Source of the DNA: Bin52 sp965243345 | GTDB lineage: Bacteria; Pseudomonadota; Alphaproteobacteria; Thalassobaculales; Thalassobaculaceae | Direction: 5' to 3' | DNA: 64,000 bases | Assembly: GCA_965243345.1 (NCBI GenBank) | Contig: CBDEUR010000003.1 | Location: forward strand, 1,550,001 to 1,614,000 | Shown: positions 52,430-61,581 of the stretch, one piece after another | How positions within the stretch are numbered: position 1 is the stretch's first letter | Layout of the letters: every line of letters begins with the position of its first letter | The notes under the pieces: generated by a model | The model's database searches: none | The model's input: the letters and a program-made list of their open reading frames with translations, nothing else | What the model was told of the DNA's origin: nothing | Position numbers and translations under genes: made by a program

Positions 52430-53746
52430 TCAGGCGGCCCAGGCCGGCGGGTGGGTCCCGGGCGGAACCGGACCGCTGCTCCAGTTCGACGGGGTCGCGG
52501 GCATGACCTGCGGCGCCTGCACGTGCAGCACGTCACCCCACGGCGAGGAATGCACCTCCAGCATGTCGGCGATGTCTTCCTCGCCCGGCATCGGTACCGA
52601 CAGCCCGTCGACCCTTCCGAGCCGGTCGATCCAGCGACCGGTCTGCGCAAGCGAGACCCGCACCATCCAGCTTCCACCCGTTCGCGCGCGGTTCAGCAGT
52701 GCGACCATGGCCCCGAACGCCGCCAGGTAACCGGTAGCATGATCGAGCGCCTGGCACGGCAGCGGCCGCGGCCGGTCGGAACCGGCGGCCTCCATCCCCT
52801 CCCAGGCGATCCCGCTCGCCGTCTGCACCAGGCTGTCGAACCCCCGCCAGTCGCGCCACGGACCGGCATGGCCGTAGGCCGACAGGGTGACATAGACCAT
52901 GCCCGGCCGGAGTGCCGCCATCTCGGCCAGCCCGAACCCGCGGGCCTCCAGGGTTCCCGGACGGTAGCCCTGCACGAAGATGTCCGCCTGCCCCGCCAGT
53001 TCCCGGAGCACGCGGCAGCCCTCCTGGTCGCGGAGGTCGACGAAGGTCGAGCGCTTGCCAAGACCGCTATCGATGATCAGCGGTTCCAGCACGGGCAGGT
53101 GCGCGGCACCCACCCGCATCACCTCGGCTCCGTGCGACGCCAGGGTCCGCCCGCAGATCGGACCGGCGATTACCTTGGTCAGGTCAAGCACGCGAACACC
53201 GGAAAGCGGACGCTCGCCGTCCCGCGGCAGGGGGCGTGGCGGTGCGTCTGCGATGCGCACGATCTCGATGAGCGGCAGGTCCGCGATCGCACGGGACTGG
53301 GGATGATCGGACCATTCCCGGGGCGAGCGCAGCAGTGCCACGCACAGCGCCCGGTCCCGGCAGGCCCGTTCCAGGGCACGACCGTCCCACCCGCTCACCG
53401 CGCGGGCCACGGCGTCCGGATCCTCCTCGCAGCCGAGGACCGCGAGCACGCCGTCGCGAAGGTGCGGATACTGGCAGTGCAGCTGGATCCAGCGCCCGTC
53501 CCGGGTCGGGTAGTAGCCTGAGACCGCCGACCACCGACCGGCAGCCGGCCGGCCCAGGATCCGGGTGAAGGCCTCGCTGCGGAACGCGATGGCGGCGCGC
53601 CGCATGTCCACCGACACCTGCTGGCGTCGGCCGCCGCGCTCCCGCCACAGTTCGGCCGCGGCGAGCGCCTGCGCGGCAATCACGGCGCGCGCCGCCGTGC
53701 CGACCCGGAACACCGATGGCAGCACCGGGTCCTCGCCGGACAGCAC
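52430..53746 (-). CDS. CaiB/BaiF CoA-transferase family protein (start uncertain)
   Basis: This formyl-CoA/carnitine CoA-transferase-like protein has the features FRVGTAARAVIAAQALAAAELWRER, SVDMRRAAIAFRSE, GVRVLDLTKVIAGPICGRTLASHGAEVMRV and STFVDLRDQEGCRVLREL, typical of the family. The frame is open back to 54001, but the part before about 53843 is the antisense-overlapped cupin gene. Homologues begin about 22 residues before SGEDPVLPS, where there is no ATG, GTG or TTG. The first standard start is GTG 53746 (438 residues). It would transfer CoA to a carboxylic acid substrate. It is the last gene of the minus-strand N-methylglutamate operon. Confidence 0.78.
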   Translation of the reverse strand: MLSGEDPVLPSVFRVGTAARAVIAAQALAAAELWRERGGRRQQVSVDMRRAAIAFRSEAFTRILGRPAAGRWSAVSGYYPTRDGRWIQLHCQYPHLRDGVLAVLGCEEDPDAVARAVSGWDGRALERACRDRALCVALLRSPREWSDHPQSRAIADLPLIEIVRIADAPPRPLPRDGERPLSGVRVLDLTKVIAGPICGRTLASHGAEVMRVGAAHLPVLEPLIIDSGLGKRSTFVDLRDQEGCRVLRELAGQADIFVQGYRPGTLEARGFGLAEMAALRPGMVYVTLSAYGHAGPWRDWRGFDSLVQTASGIAWEGMEAAGSDRPRPLPCQALDHATGYLAAFGAMVALLNRARTGGSWMVRVSLAQTGRWIDRLGRVDGLSVPMPGEEDIADMLEVHSSPWGDVLHVQAPQVMPATPSNWSSGPVPPGTHPPAWAA

Positions 53747-53843
53747 GCAGTCACCCAGGACGCCGGGATCACACCCGGCGCCGGTCCAGATCTGCCCGAG
53801 CGGTTCGGCCGGTTCCGCCGCGCCGGCCCCCGCCGGCGGGCCG

Positions 53844-54263
53844 TTACTCGGCCGCTTCTGCCGGGGCCTCAACGATCCTGGTCTTGAAGTCCGCCGGCGA
53901 GACGATCTCGAGGACCTCGAAGTCCTTCGAGCAGCCGATCTCGCGGTGCGGGATGCCGGGACGCTGGTTGATGCAGTCGCCCTTCTCGATCCGTCGCACA
54001 CCCTGTCCCTCGTACTCGAACTCGGCCCAGCCGTTCAGGACCAGGACGAACTGGAAGTCGCAGTCATGCACGTGCCACGACTGGACCTCGTCCTTCATTT
54101 CCTTGCCGTTGGCCTTGACGATATGGGCAATGTAGTCGCCCTTGGTTGCGTCCTTGATGCCGAGATCACGGTATTCGAAGATCTCCCTCAACCCCTCGGT
54201 CCAGACCGCTTCCTTCGCCTGGTTGTGCGAGAACACCCACTTGTCAGTCGGATTGCCCATCAT
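53844..54263 (-). CDS. cupin domain protein
   Basis: This 139-residue single-cupin protein has motif 1-like HVHDCDFQFVLVLNGWAEFEYEGQ and motif 2-like PGIPHREIG, so a metal-binding barrel is probable. It starts at tandem ATGs 54263/54260 behind GGAGAGAA. It lies 91 bases after the GmaS/GlnT gene on the same strand and 97 bases before the first standard start of the CoA-transferase, so it is most likely part of the methylamine operon. The function is unknown. Small cupins in such settings often bind a pathway metabolite or regulate. Confidence 0.82.
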   Translation of the reverse strand: MMGNPTDKWVFSHNQAKEAVWTEGLREIFEYRDLGIKDATKGDYIAHIVKANGKEMKDEVQSWHVHDCDFQFVLVLNGWAEFEYEGQGVRRIEKGDCINQRPGIPHREIGCSKDFEVLEIVSPADFKTRIVEAPAEAAE

Positions 54264-54354
54264 TTCTCTCCGGTTACGTCCGTCGCGCCGTCCTGCGACG
54301 CCAGCACCCTAGCACGCCAACCGGCCGGAATTCATCACCCGTGGCCGCGTCCCC

Positions 54355-55656
54355 TCAGATGTCGAGCGAGGTCTGTCGTTCCCACGCGCTGATCGAGCGC
54401 GAATAGTCGTCCCACTCGCGCATCTTCAGCGTCACGTAGGCCGCGGAGACCTCGTCGCCCAGCGCCGCCTTCAGGACCCGGTTGCGGTCGAACAGCCGGA
54501 TCGCGTCCAGCAGGTAGCGGGGCAGCCGGCGGGCGCGCCGAGCCCGGTGACCCTCCTTGTACATGTCGAGATCGAGCCGGGGCCCGGGATCGCGATCATG
54601 TTCCAGTCCGTCGAGGCCGGCTGCGAGAAATACCGCCGGCAGCAGGTACGGGTTGACCGCCCCGTCGGCCAGCCGGAACTCGAACCGCCCCTCGTCAGGG
54701 GTACGGACCATGTGTGTCCGGTTGTTGCCCGACCAGGTGACGGTGTTCGGGGACCAGGTTGCCCCGGACACGGTGACCGGGGCGTTGATGCGCTTGTAGG
54801 AATTGACGATCGGGTTCGTGACCGCGCACATCGACTCGGCGTGGTGCAGCACGCCGCCGAGGAACGCGTGAGCGGTGGACGACAGTCCCAGTTCACCCGC
54901 GGGGTCGTGGAACAGGTTCCTGTCTCCGTCCCACAGCGAGACATGGATATGGCACCCGTTGCCGGTCAGCTCCGCGAACGGTTTCGGCATGAAGGTGGCG
55001 CGCAGCCCGTGCCTTTCGGCAATCGACTTGACCATGAACTTGAAGAACGCGTGCCGGTCGGCGGTGACCAGCGCGTCGTCGTATTCCCAGTTCATCTCGA
55101 ACTGGCCGTTGGCGTCCTCGTGGTCGTTCTGGTACGGCGACCATCCGAGCGTCTGCATACCGTCGCAGATTTCAGAGATCACGTCGTAGCGCCGCATCAG
55201 CGCCTGCTGGTCGTAGCAGGGCTTGGCCTCGATATCGCGCGGGTCGGAAATCCCTGCTCCCTCGGCGTCGATCAGGTGGAACTCGGCCTCGACGCCGCAT
55301 TTCATGCGGTAGCCGAGACCGGCCGCGCGCTCGACCAGGCGCTTCAGCGCGACACGGGGTGCCTGCTCGACCGCACTTCCGTTCATCACCAGGTCACCTG
55401 GGACCCATGCCACCTCGGGTTTCCACGGCAGTTGCATGATGCTGCTGACATCGGGAACGGCGAACATGTCCGGGTTCGCCGGGCTCATGTCGAGGTAGGC
55501 GGCAAAACCCGCAAACCCGGCGCCCGCGACCTCCATCTCCCCCGCCGCGGAGACCGGAACCAGCTTCGAGCGCTGCATGCCTCTCAGGTCGGTGAAGTTG
55601 AACAGGAAGTACCGGACATCCCGTTCCGCCGCAAACCTCTCGAGAACACCCGTCAT
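54355..55656 (-). CDS. glutamine synthetase-like ligase, GlnT/GmaS type (gamma-glutamylmethylamide synthetase)
   Basis: This 433-residue type III glutamine synthetase homologue has the substrate/metal motifs KCGVEAEFHLID, QFEMNWEYDDAL, NGCHIHVSLW and NRTHMVRTPDEGRFEFRLADG, with ATP- and glutamate-binding positions intact. In operon with the three N-methylglutamate synthase subunits, as here, this family usually includes gamma-glutamylmethylamide synthetase (GmaS) of the indirect methylamine route. True glutamine synthetase activity (GlnT) cannot be excluded from sequence alone. The start ATG 55656 has GGGGGAAGGACG before it. Confidence 0.87.
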   Translation of the reverse strand: MTGVLERFAAERDVRYFLFNFTDLRGMQRSKLVPVSAAGEMEVAGAGFAGFAAYLDMSPANPDMFAVPDVSSIMQLPWKPEVAWVPGDLVMNGSAVEQAPRVALKRLVERAAGLGYRMKCGVEAEFHLIDAEGAGISDPRDIEAKPCYDQQALMRRYDVISEICDGMQTLGWSPYQNDHEDANGQFEMNWEYDDALVTADRHAFFKFMVKSIAERHGLRATFMPKPFAELTGNGCHIHVSLWDGDRNLFHDPAGELGLSSTAHAFLGGVLHHAESMCAVTNPIVNSYKRINAPVTVSGATWSPNTVTWSGNNRTHMVRTPDEGRFEFRLADGAVNPYLLPAVFLAAGLDGLEHDRDPGPRLDLDMYKEGHRARRARRLPRYLLDAIRLFDRNRVLKAALGDEVSAAYVTLKMREWDDYSRSISAWERQTSLDI

Positions 55657-55703
55657 CGTCCTTCCCCCTGTTGCTGGGCTACTCCGTCCCTGTCTCGACC
55701 GGT

Positions 55704-57020
55704 TCAGCGCGACCAGCCCGGAATCCAGTCGGTTCCGGCCAGCGGCACACGGGCCATTGCGGCCGCTTCCAGCGTGAGTGCCACCAGGTCCTCGGGTTCC
55801 AGGTTGTGCACGTGGCTCTTGCCGCAGGCCCGGGCCAGGATCTGGCACTCCATCGCCAGGGTCGCGAGGTAGTTGCGCACCCTGCGTCCGCCCTCCTCCG
55901 GGTCGAGCCGGCGCTCGAGCAAGGGGTCCTGGGTAGTGATGCCGACCGGACACCGCCCGGTCTGGCACTGGTCGCAGTGTCCCGGACTGACGCCGAGTGC
56001 CGCGTAGTCCTCGGGCCAGAGCGGGGCGTTGCAATTGAGCGCCATCAGCGCGGCCACGCCGATCGACACCGCGTCGGCCCCGAGAGCCAGCGCCTTGGCG
56101 ACATCGGCCCCGGTGCGGATGCCGCCGGAGACGATCAGCTGCACCTTTCGGTGCATGTCGAGTTCCTTGAGCGCATCGACCGCCAGGCGGACCGCCGGCA
56201 GGGTGGGGATGCCCACATCCTCGATGAACACGTCCTGGGTCGCGGCGGTTCCGGCCTGCATGCCGTCAACCACGACGGCGTCGGCACCGGCCTTGACCGC
56301 AAGCGCCACGTCATAGCCGGTGCGCGTGGCACCCACCTTCACGTAGACCGGTTTCTCCCAGTCGGTGATTTCCCGCAGTTCCCGGATCTTGATCTCGAGA
56401 TCGTCCGGTCCGGTCCAGTCCGGGTGGCGCGACGAGCTGCGCTGGTCGATTCCCGGCGGCAGTACCCGCATGTCTGCAACCCGTTCGCTGACCTTCTGGC
56501 CGAGCAGCATGCCGCCGCCGCCGGGCTTCGCGCCCTGGCCGATCACCACCTCGATCGCGTCGGCGCGGCGCAGCTGGTCCGGTGTCATGCCGTAGCGCGA
56601 CGGCAGGTACTGATAGACCAGGATGTCGGACGCCTCGCGCTCCTCCTCGGTCATGCCGCCGTCACCGGTGGTGGTGCTGGTCCCGGCCGCGCTCGCCCCG
56701 AGACCGAGTGCGCGCTTGGCATTGGCGCTGAGCGCCCCGAAACTCATGCCGGCAATGGTGATCGGGATCTTCAGGGTCACCGGCTTGCTCGCAAACCGCG
56801 TGCCGATGGTCACGTCTGTGCCGCAGCGCTCGCGGTAGCCCTCGAGCGGGTAGCGCGAGACCGACGCGCCGAGGAATACCAGGTCGTCGAAGGTGGGCAG
56901 CGGCCGCCTGGCGCCGCCGCCGCGGATCGAGTAGATGCCCTGGCCGGCGGCACGGTGGATCTCGGCGATCACGTGCGGCGGAAAGGTTGCCGAGGTCCTG
57001 GGCGGGCGGTCACCGGTCAT
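55704..57020 (-). CDS. mgsC: N-methylglutamate synthase subunit C / FMN-binding glutamate synthase domain
   Basis: This 438-residue FMN-binding barrel is homologous to the central and FMN domains of glutamate synthase. The FMN/2-iminoglutarate region is present (GMSFGALSANAKRALGLGAS, GKPGGGGM-like GAKPGGGGMLLGQKV). A cysteine cluster binds an iron-sulfur centre (CDQCQTGRCPVGITTQDP). With the GATase and GXGXG subunits next to it, this matches MgsC of N-methylglutamate synthase, which combines glutamine-derived or methylamine nitrogen with 2-oxoglutarate. The gene is 27 bases after the B subunit. Confidence 0.88.
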   Translation of the reverse strand: MTGDRPPRTSATFPPHVIAEIHRAAGQGIYSIRGGGARRPLPTFDDLVFLGASVSRYPLEGYRERCGTDVTIGTRFASKPVTLKIPITIAGMSFGALSANAKRALGLGASAAGTSTTTGDGGMTEEEREASDILVYQYLPSRYGMTPDQLRRADAIEVVIGQGAKPGGGGMLLGQKVSERVADMRVLPPGIDQRSSSRHPDWTGPDDLEIKIRELREITDWEKPVYVKVGATRTGYDVALAVKAGADAVVVDGMQAGTAATQDVFIEDVGIPTLPAVRLAVDALKELDMHRKVQLIVSGGIRTGADVAKALALGADAVSIGVAALMALNCNAPLWPEDYAALGVSPGHCDQCQTGRCPVGITTQDPLLERRLDPEEGGRRVRNYLATLAMECQILARACGKSHVHNLEPEDLVALTLEAAAMARVPLAGTDWIPGWSR

Positions 57021-57047
57021 GGCAGTGATCCCGAGCTGGCAGCCGCT

Positions 57048-57740
57048 TCAGTAGGCGGCCGCATTGTCGATCCTGAAGTGGTAGAGCTGTCGCGCCGAAC
57101 CATAGCGGCGGAACGCACCCGCGTCTGCGGCGAACCCGGCCCGCCCGAGCAGGTCCTCGATGCGAGCGACGCGCCGGTCATCCATGTCCTTCTCGACACA
57201 GTCGGCGCCGAGACTCTCGACCTTGCCCAGCACGTAGAGCTCGGCTTCGTAGAGCGAGTCGCCGAAGGCGGCGCCGGCATCTCCACACACCACAAGGCAG
57301 CCGGCCTGGGCCATGAACCCGGTCATGTGCCCGACCGAACCGCCGACGACGATCTCGATGCCCTTCATCGAGATCCCGCACCGCGCACTGGCGTCGCCAC
57401 CGATCGCCAGCAGGCCGCCCCACGCGGCCGCTCCCGCCGACTGGCTGGCGTCTCCGTGGACCCGGACCTCGCCCGACATCATGTTCTCGGCCACACCGGT
57501 CCCGGCATTGCCGGCCACGGTTACGCGTGCCTGCTGGTTCATCCCGGCACAGTAGTACCCGGCGTGGCCATGGATCACCACGTCGATCGGATCGACGAGG
57601 CCCGCGGCAAGCGCATGGCGTCCGCGGGGATTGCGCACGTCGAACGATCCTGCCTGCCGGGTGCCGTCACGGCCCTGCAACAGGCGGTTCAGCCGGCGGA
57701 CAGGAACCGCATCAAGGTCGATTTCCTCGCGTGTGCTCAT
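57048..57740 (-). CDS. mgsB: N-methylglutamate synthase subunit B (GXGXG domain)
   Basis: This 230-residue protein is homologous to the C-terminal GXGXG right-handed helix domain of glutamate synthase large chains. Repeated glycine-containing turns (GHAGYYCAGM, GNAGTGVAENMMSGEVRVHG, GASQSAGAAAWGG-like) and MKGIEIVVGGSVGHMTGFMAQ are visible. It starts at ATG 57740, overlapping the previous stop (ATGA). The domain is stand-alone here, as in MgsB, where it forms part of the multi-subunit enzyme. Confidence 0.86.
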   Translation of the reverse strand: MSTREEIDLDAVPVRRLNRLLQGRDGTRQAGSFDVRNPRGRHALAAGLVDPIDVVIHGHAGYYCAGMNQQARVTVAGNAGTGVAENMMSGEVRVHGDASQSAGAAAWGGLLAIGGDASARCGISMKGIEIVVGGSVGHMTGFMAQAGCLVVCGDAGAAFGDSLYEAELYVLGKVESLGADCVEKDMDDRRVARIEDLLGRAGFAADAGAFRRYGSARQLYHFRIDNAAAY

Positions 57741-58633
57741 GCCCTGCCCCAGGAATAGACCTGGCCCGGGCGCGGTTCCCACACCACGGCATCATCCACC
57801 GACGGCAGCCTGGCGAGCGCGCGGAATTCCGATGCCATGGCGACCCAGTCATCGGTTTCGGCCATGACCGCCGGCTTGCAGGCGATCGGGTCGCGCAGCA
57901 CCGAGAACCCGTCACGGGTGCCCACCGCAAAGGTGTAAAAGCCGTCAAGGTCGTGAAGCCCGGCCTCGAGCGCCTCGGCGATGGTCGCGCCCTGCATCAG
58001 CCGCCAGGTGAGGTACCCGGCCGCGACCTCGCTGTCGTTCTCGGTCTGGAACCTGAGGCCCTGGTGGTCCCTGAGCCAGTCCCGCAGCCGGTGGTGGTTG
58101 GACAGGGACCCGTTGTGGACCAGGCACAGGTCATCACCGGTATTGAACGGGTGCGCTCCCTCGGTGGTCACCGCACTCTCCGTGGCCATCCGGGTGTGGC
58201 CGATCATGTGGGTGCCGGCCATCTGCGGCACGCCGAACCGTTCGAGCACCGCCGCGGGCAGTCCGATTTCCTTGTAGATCTCGAGCGTGGTGCCGGAACT
58301 GGTCACCACCAACGGCGGATCCCCGGCTTCGGCCCAGTCGCGCAGCACGTCGACGTCCACCGCCGCCTCGAGGACCGCGTGGGTCGCCATCGGGGTGACC
58401 GTGACAGGGGTTCCGAGTTCGGCCGAGGCGCGTTCGCCGGTCGCATGCCAGTCGACGCCGGGAGCGCGGACCGTGACCCGGACCCGGCCCGCCGGGGCCT
58501 GGTCGCGATAGACCGCGAGCCCGGCGCTGTCGGGACCGCGTTCGGTCATTTCCGTCAGCATGGGAGCGAACAGGCTGCCCAGCCGGTTCCTCAGCTCCGG
58601 GTTCTTCAGATAGAGACCGACGATGCCGCACAT
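57737..58633 (-). CDS. mgsA: N-methylglutamate synthase subunit A (class II glutamine amidotransferase)
   Basis: This 298-residue Ntn amidotransferase begins MCGIVGLYLK, with Cys2 as the nucleophile after Met removal. The conserved RGPDSAGLAVY, SHTRMATES-like GHTRMATES and LVHNGSLSNHHRLRDWL motifs are present. It removes ammonia from an amide donor for the downstream synthase subunits. It is the first gene of the operon and lies 78 bases from prfC on the same strand. By homology and gene order it matches MgsA of methylotrophs. Confidence 0.88.
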   Translation of the reverse strand: MCGIVGLYLKNPELRNRLGSLFAPMLTEMTERGPDSAGLAVYRDQAPAGRVRVTVRAPGVDWHATGERASAELGTPVTVTPMATHAVLEAAVDVDVLRDWAEAGDPPLVVTSSGTTLEIYKEIGLPAAVLERFGVPQMAGTHMIGHTRMATESAVTTEGAHPFNTGDDLCLVHNGSLSNHHRLRDWLRDHQGLRFQTENDSEVAAGYLTWRLMQGATIAEALEAGLHDLDGFYTFAVGTRDGFSVLRDPIACKPAVMAETDDWVAMASEFRALARLPSVDDAVVWEPRPGQVYSWGRA

Positions 58634-58711
58634 GACCCTTCACCCTGTCCGCCTGCGCTGACACAGACTATAGCGAAGACGCGGTGCCGGCACATCAGCC
58701 CTGCGCACGGA

Positions 58712-60313
58712 TCAGCGCCCGGCCCGGACCGTCTGCTCCCGGGTGCGCAGAAGGCGCAGGCCCGGCCAGTTCTCCTCGGTGTGACGCAAATGCCAGGTGT
58801 TGCGCGCGAGGAATACCGGCATCTCGTCGTGGTCGTGCGCCAGGTCGCCCGGGTTGCTCTCGACAAACCGCTTGACCAGTCCCGGGTCGTCGGCATCGAT
58901 CCAGCGCGCGGTGTGCAGGGCCGCAGGCTCGAAGACCGCCGGGATGTCGTACTCGGTGCGGATACGGTCGGCCAGAACGTCGAACTGAAGCTGGCCGATC
59001 ACGCCCACGATCCAGTTCGAGCCGATTGCGGTCCTGAATACCCGGGCCACCCCCTCCTCCGCGAGCTGGGTGACGGCGCGCCCCAGGTGCTTGCCCCGCA
59101 TCGGGTCGACCGGGCGGACCCGCTGCAGCATTTCAGGCGCGAAGCTCGGGATGCCGTTGAACTGCAGTTCCTCGCCCTCGGTCAGCGTGTCGCCGATGCG
59201 CAGGTTGCCGTGGTTGGGCAACCCGATGATGTCACCCGGATACGCCTGTTCCGCCACTTCGCGGTCGCGGGCGAGGAACGTGACCGCGTTATGGACCGCA
59301 AACCGCCGCTTGTCGCGGACATGGCGCAGGCGCATTCCGCGGCGGAACTCACCGGAGCACACCCGGGCAAAGGCGATCCGGTCGCGGTGTTTCGGGTCCA
59401 TGTTGGCCTGGATCCTGAAGACGAAGGCCGAGAACCGGTCCTCGTCGGGCGAGACCTCGCGTCCTTCGGCCGGCTGCGGCCGCGGCGGCGGAGCGAACCC
59501 GACAATTCCGCGCAACAGTTCCCGGACCCCGAAGTTGTTGAGCGCGCTGCCGAAGTACACCGGTGTCATGTTGCCCTCGAGGAAGGCGTTCCGGTCGAAC
59601 CGCGGGCAGAGCGCGGCCGCCATCTCCACCTGTTCGCGCAGTTCGGCGGCGACGTCGCGCGGCAACAGTGTCTCGAGCCTGGGATCGTCCAGACCCTGGC
59701 AGACCTGGCCCGGGTCCGGTTCCTCGTGGCTGCCCCTGGCAACCAGGCAGAGCCGGTCCTCCAACAGGTCCCAGCACCCTCGGAACAGCTGACCTGCACC
59801 GATCGGCCAGCTGACCGGCGACACCTCGATCTGCAGCGTCTGCTCGATCTCGTCGAGCAGGTCCAGGGGATCGCGCGCCTCCCGGTCCATCTTGTTGATG
59901 AAGGTGATGATCGGCATGTCGCGCAGCCGGCACACCTCGAACAGCTTGCGCGTCTGCTCCTGGATGCCGCGGGCGGCATCGATCACCATCACCGCCGAGT
60001 CGACCGCGGTCAGGGTGCGGTAGGTGTCCTCGGAAAAGTCCTCGTGGCCCGGCGTGTCAAGAAGGTTGCAGGCCTGTCCCTCGTATTCGTAGCTCATCAC
60101 CGAGGAGGCCACCGAGATACCCCGTTCGCGTTCGACCGCGAGCCAGTCCGACCGGGCGCGGCGCTGCTCGCCGCGTGCCTTGACCACTCCCGCCATCTGG
60201 ATGGCGCCGCCGAACAGCAGCAGCTTCTCGGTCAGCGTGGTCTTGCCCGCGTCCGGATGGGAGATGATCGCAAAGGTGCGCCGTCGTGCGATCTCGTGGG
60301 TGAGGTCCGCCAT
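58712..60313 (-). CDS. prfC: peptide chain release factor 3
   Basis: This 533-residue translational GTPase recycles class I release factors after termination. The GTPase motifs SHPDAGKTTLTEKLLLFGG, DTPGHEDFSEDTYR and FINKMDREARDP are present, and the RF3-specific domains include SALNNFGVRELLRGIVGFAP and PHHG-like FRTAIGSNWIVGVIGQLQFDVL. The start is ATG 60313; the frame extends to 60385 with an unrelated N-terminus. It is divergent from the P1 peptidase, with 115 bases between. Confidence 0.95.
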   Translation of the reverse strand: MADLTHEIARRRTFAIISHPDAGKTTLTEKLLLFGGAIQMAGVVKARGEQRRARSDWLAVERERGISVASSVMSYEYEGQACNLLDTPGHEDFSEDTYRTLTAVDSAVMVIDAARGIQEQTRKLFEVCRLRDMPIITFINKMDREARDPLDLLDEIEQTLQIEVSPVSWPIGAGQLFRGCWDLLEDRLCLVARGSHEEPDPGQVCQGLDDPRLETLLPRDVAAELREQVEMAAALCPRFDRNAFLEGNMTPVYFGSALNNFGVRELLRGIVGFAPPPRPQPAEGREVSPDEDRFSAFVFRIQANMDPKHRDRIAFARVCSGEFRRGMRLRHVRDKRRFAVHNAVTFLARDREVAEQAYPGDIIGLPNHGNLRIGDTLTEGEELQFNGIPSFAPEMLQRVRPVDPMRGKHLGRAVTQLAEEGVARVFRTAIGSNWIVGVIGQLQFDVLADRIRTEYDIPAVFEPAALHTARWIDADDPGLVKRFVESNPGDLAHDHDEMPVFLARNTWHLRHTEENWPGLRLLRTREQTVRAGR

Positions 60314-60428
60314 GGCCGTGCCGGTCCGGTGATGATGACGGGTCTCATAGCGGCTGCTCCCGCAATTGCCAAGGTGCGGAGGCACTCAATATCATGGCTG
60401 CCGTGGTGACCACCGTACAGGCGGCGTG

Positions 60429-61439
60429 ATGGACAACCCGGTCGGGCCGCTCAACCTCATCACCGACGTTCCCGGTCTCGCGGTCGGCAATGCCGGCGAC
60501 CCGGAGCTTGTCAGCGGTGTCACCGTCATCCTGCCGGATCACCCCGCCGTCGCCGCCGTCGATGTTCGCGGCGGCGGCACCGGGTCGCGCGACATCGAGT
60601 TGCTCAAGCCGTCCGCCAGCGTCGAGACCGTGGACGCCGTCGTACTCTCGGGCGGTTCCGCCTTCGGCCTCGATGCCGCGGGCGGGGTCATGTCCTGGCT
60701 TGCGGCCCGCGGCCGCGGGTTCCCGGTCGGACGGACGCGGGTGCCGATCGTCCCCCAGGCGATCCTGTTCGACCTTGCGGGACCGCCCGTCGCCCTGCAG
60801 GGCGAGCACTCGCCGTACCGTGGGCTCGCGAGGGAAGCAGCCGGGAGTGCCGGGACGCGGTTTGGCATCGGCAGCGTCGGTGCGGGAACCGGGGCGCGTG
60901 CCGGGCATCTGGCCGGAGGGCTCGGAAGCGCCTCGGTCGTGGTCGGCGAACTCGGGGTCTCTGTCGGCGCCATCGTGGCGGCCAACCCGGTCGGCGACGT
61001 GCTGATGCCCGGAACCGGCGTCTTCTGGGCCTGGGACATGGAACGCGACGGCGAGTTCGGCGGCCGCCGTCCCGACGGCCGGCACGATCCGGCCGCGGTG
61101 TCGGTCCCGAAGGCGGCGGCGGCCGGCGCGCACACCACCATCGGCGCGGTCGCGACCGACGCGGCGCTCAACCGGGTACAGGCAACCCGGTTCGCCGCCA
61201 TCGCCCAGGCCGGGCTCGCCCGCGCAGTCAGGCCGGCCCACACACCGCTTGACGGCGACATGATCATCGCGCTGTCGACCGGCAGGATCCCGCTGGCCAA
61301 TCCGGCCCGTGACCTTGCGATTCTTGGCGGACACGCCGCCAACTGCGTCGCCCGCGCCATCGCCCGCGGGGTTCATGCCGCGCGCGGCCGCCACGGGGTT
61401 CCGGCCTACGCCGATCTCCACGGAGAGCATGGTGCATGA
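60429..61439 (+). CDS. P1-family (DmpA/NylC-like) self-processing peptidase
   Basis: This 336-residue Ntn-type hydrolase of peptidase family P1 (DmpA, BapA, NylC) is made as one chain that cuts itself before the nucleophile. The cut site region AHTTIGAVATD has the expected T/S nucleophile. Other hallmarks are GVTVILPD, VDVRGGGTGSRD, VVLSGGSAFGLDAAGGVM and LVGGxxANC-like LAILGGHAANCVARAIARG. The start was set at ATG 60429. Family activities include D-amino acid peptides, beta-alanyl dipeptides and nylon oligomers. The natural substrate is unknown. It is not predicted to be secreted. Confidence 0.9.
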   Translation: MDNPVGPLNLITDVPGLAVGNAGDPELVSGVTVILPDHPAVAAVDVRGGGTGSRDIELLKPSASVETVDAVVLSGGSAFGLDAAGGVMSWLAARGRGFPVGRTRVPIVPQAILFDLAGPPVALQGEHSPYRGLAREAAGSAGTRFGIGSVGAGTGARAGHLAGGLGSASVVVGELGVSVGAIVAANPVGDVLMPGTGVFWAWDMERDGEFGGRRPDGRHDPAAVSVPKAAAAGAHTTIGAVATDAALNRVQATRFAAIAQAGLARAVRPAHTPLDGDMIIALSTGRIPLANPARDLAILGGHAANCVARAIARGVHAARGRHGVPAYADLHGEHGA

Positions 61440-61581
61440 CCGGTCGGCGGACAGAAGTCAGACGCGACCGACCGGCGGCATTCCGCCACGGTGCCGATCG
61501 CGCACCGGCGACGCGCGGGTTTTCCGGGAATGGACGGCACCCCTCCGCGATACGGCGGGCCTGGCCGGCACACGGCCGCGT

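Noticed and set aside
57527..60409. 960-residue plus-strand open frame across mgsA and prfC
   Set aside because: It runs antisense to two clearly identified genes and has no recognisable domain.
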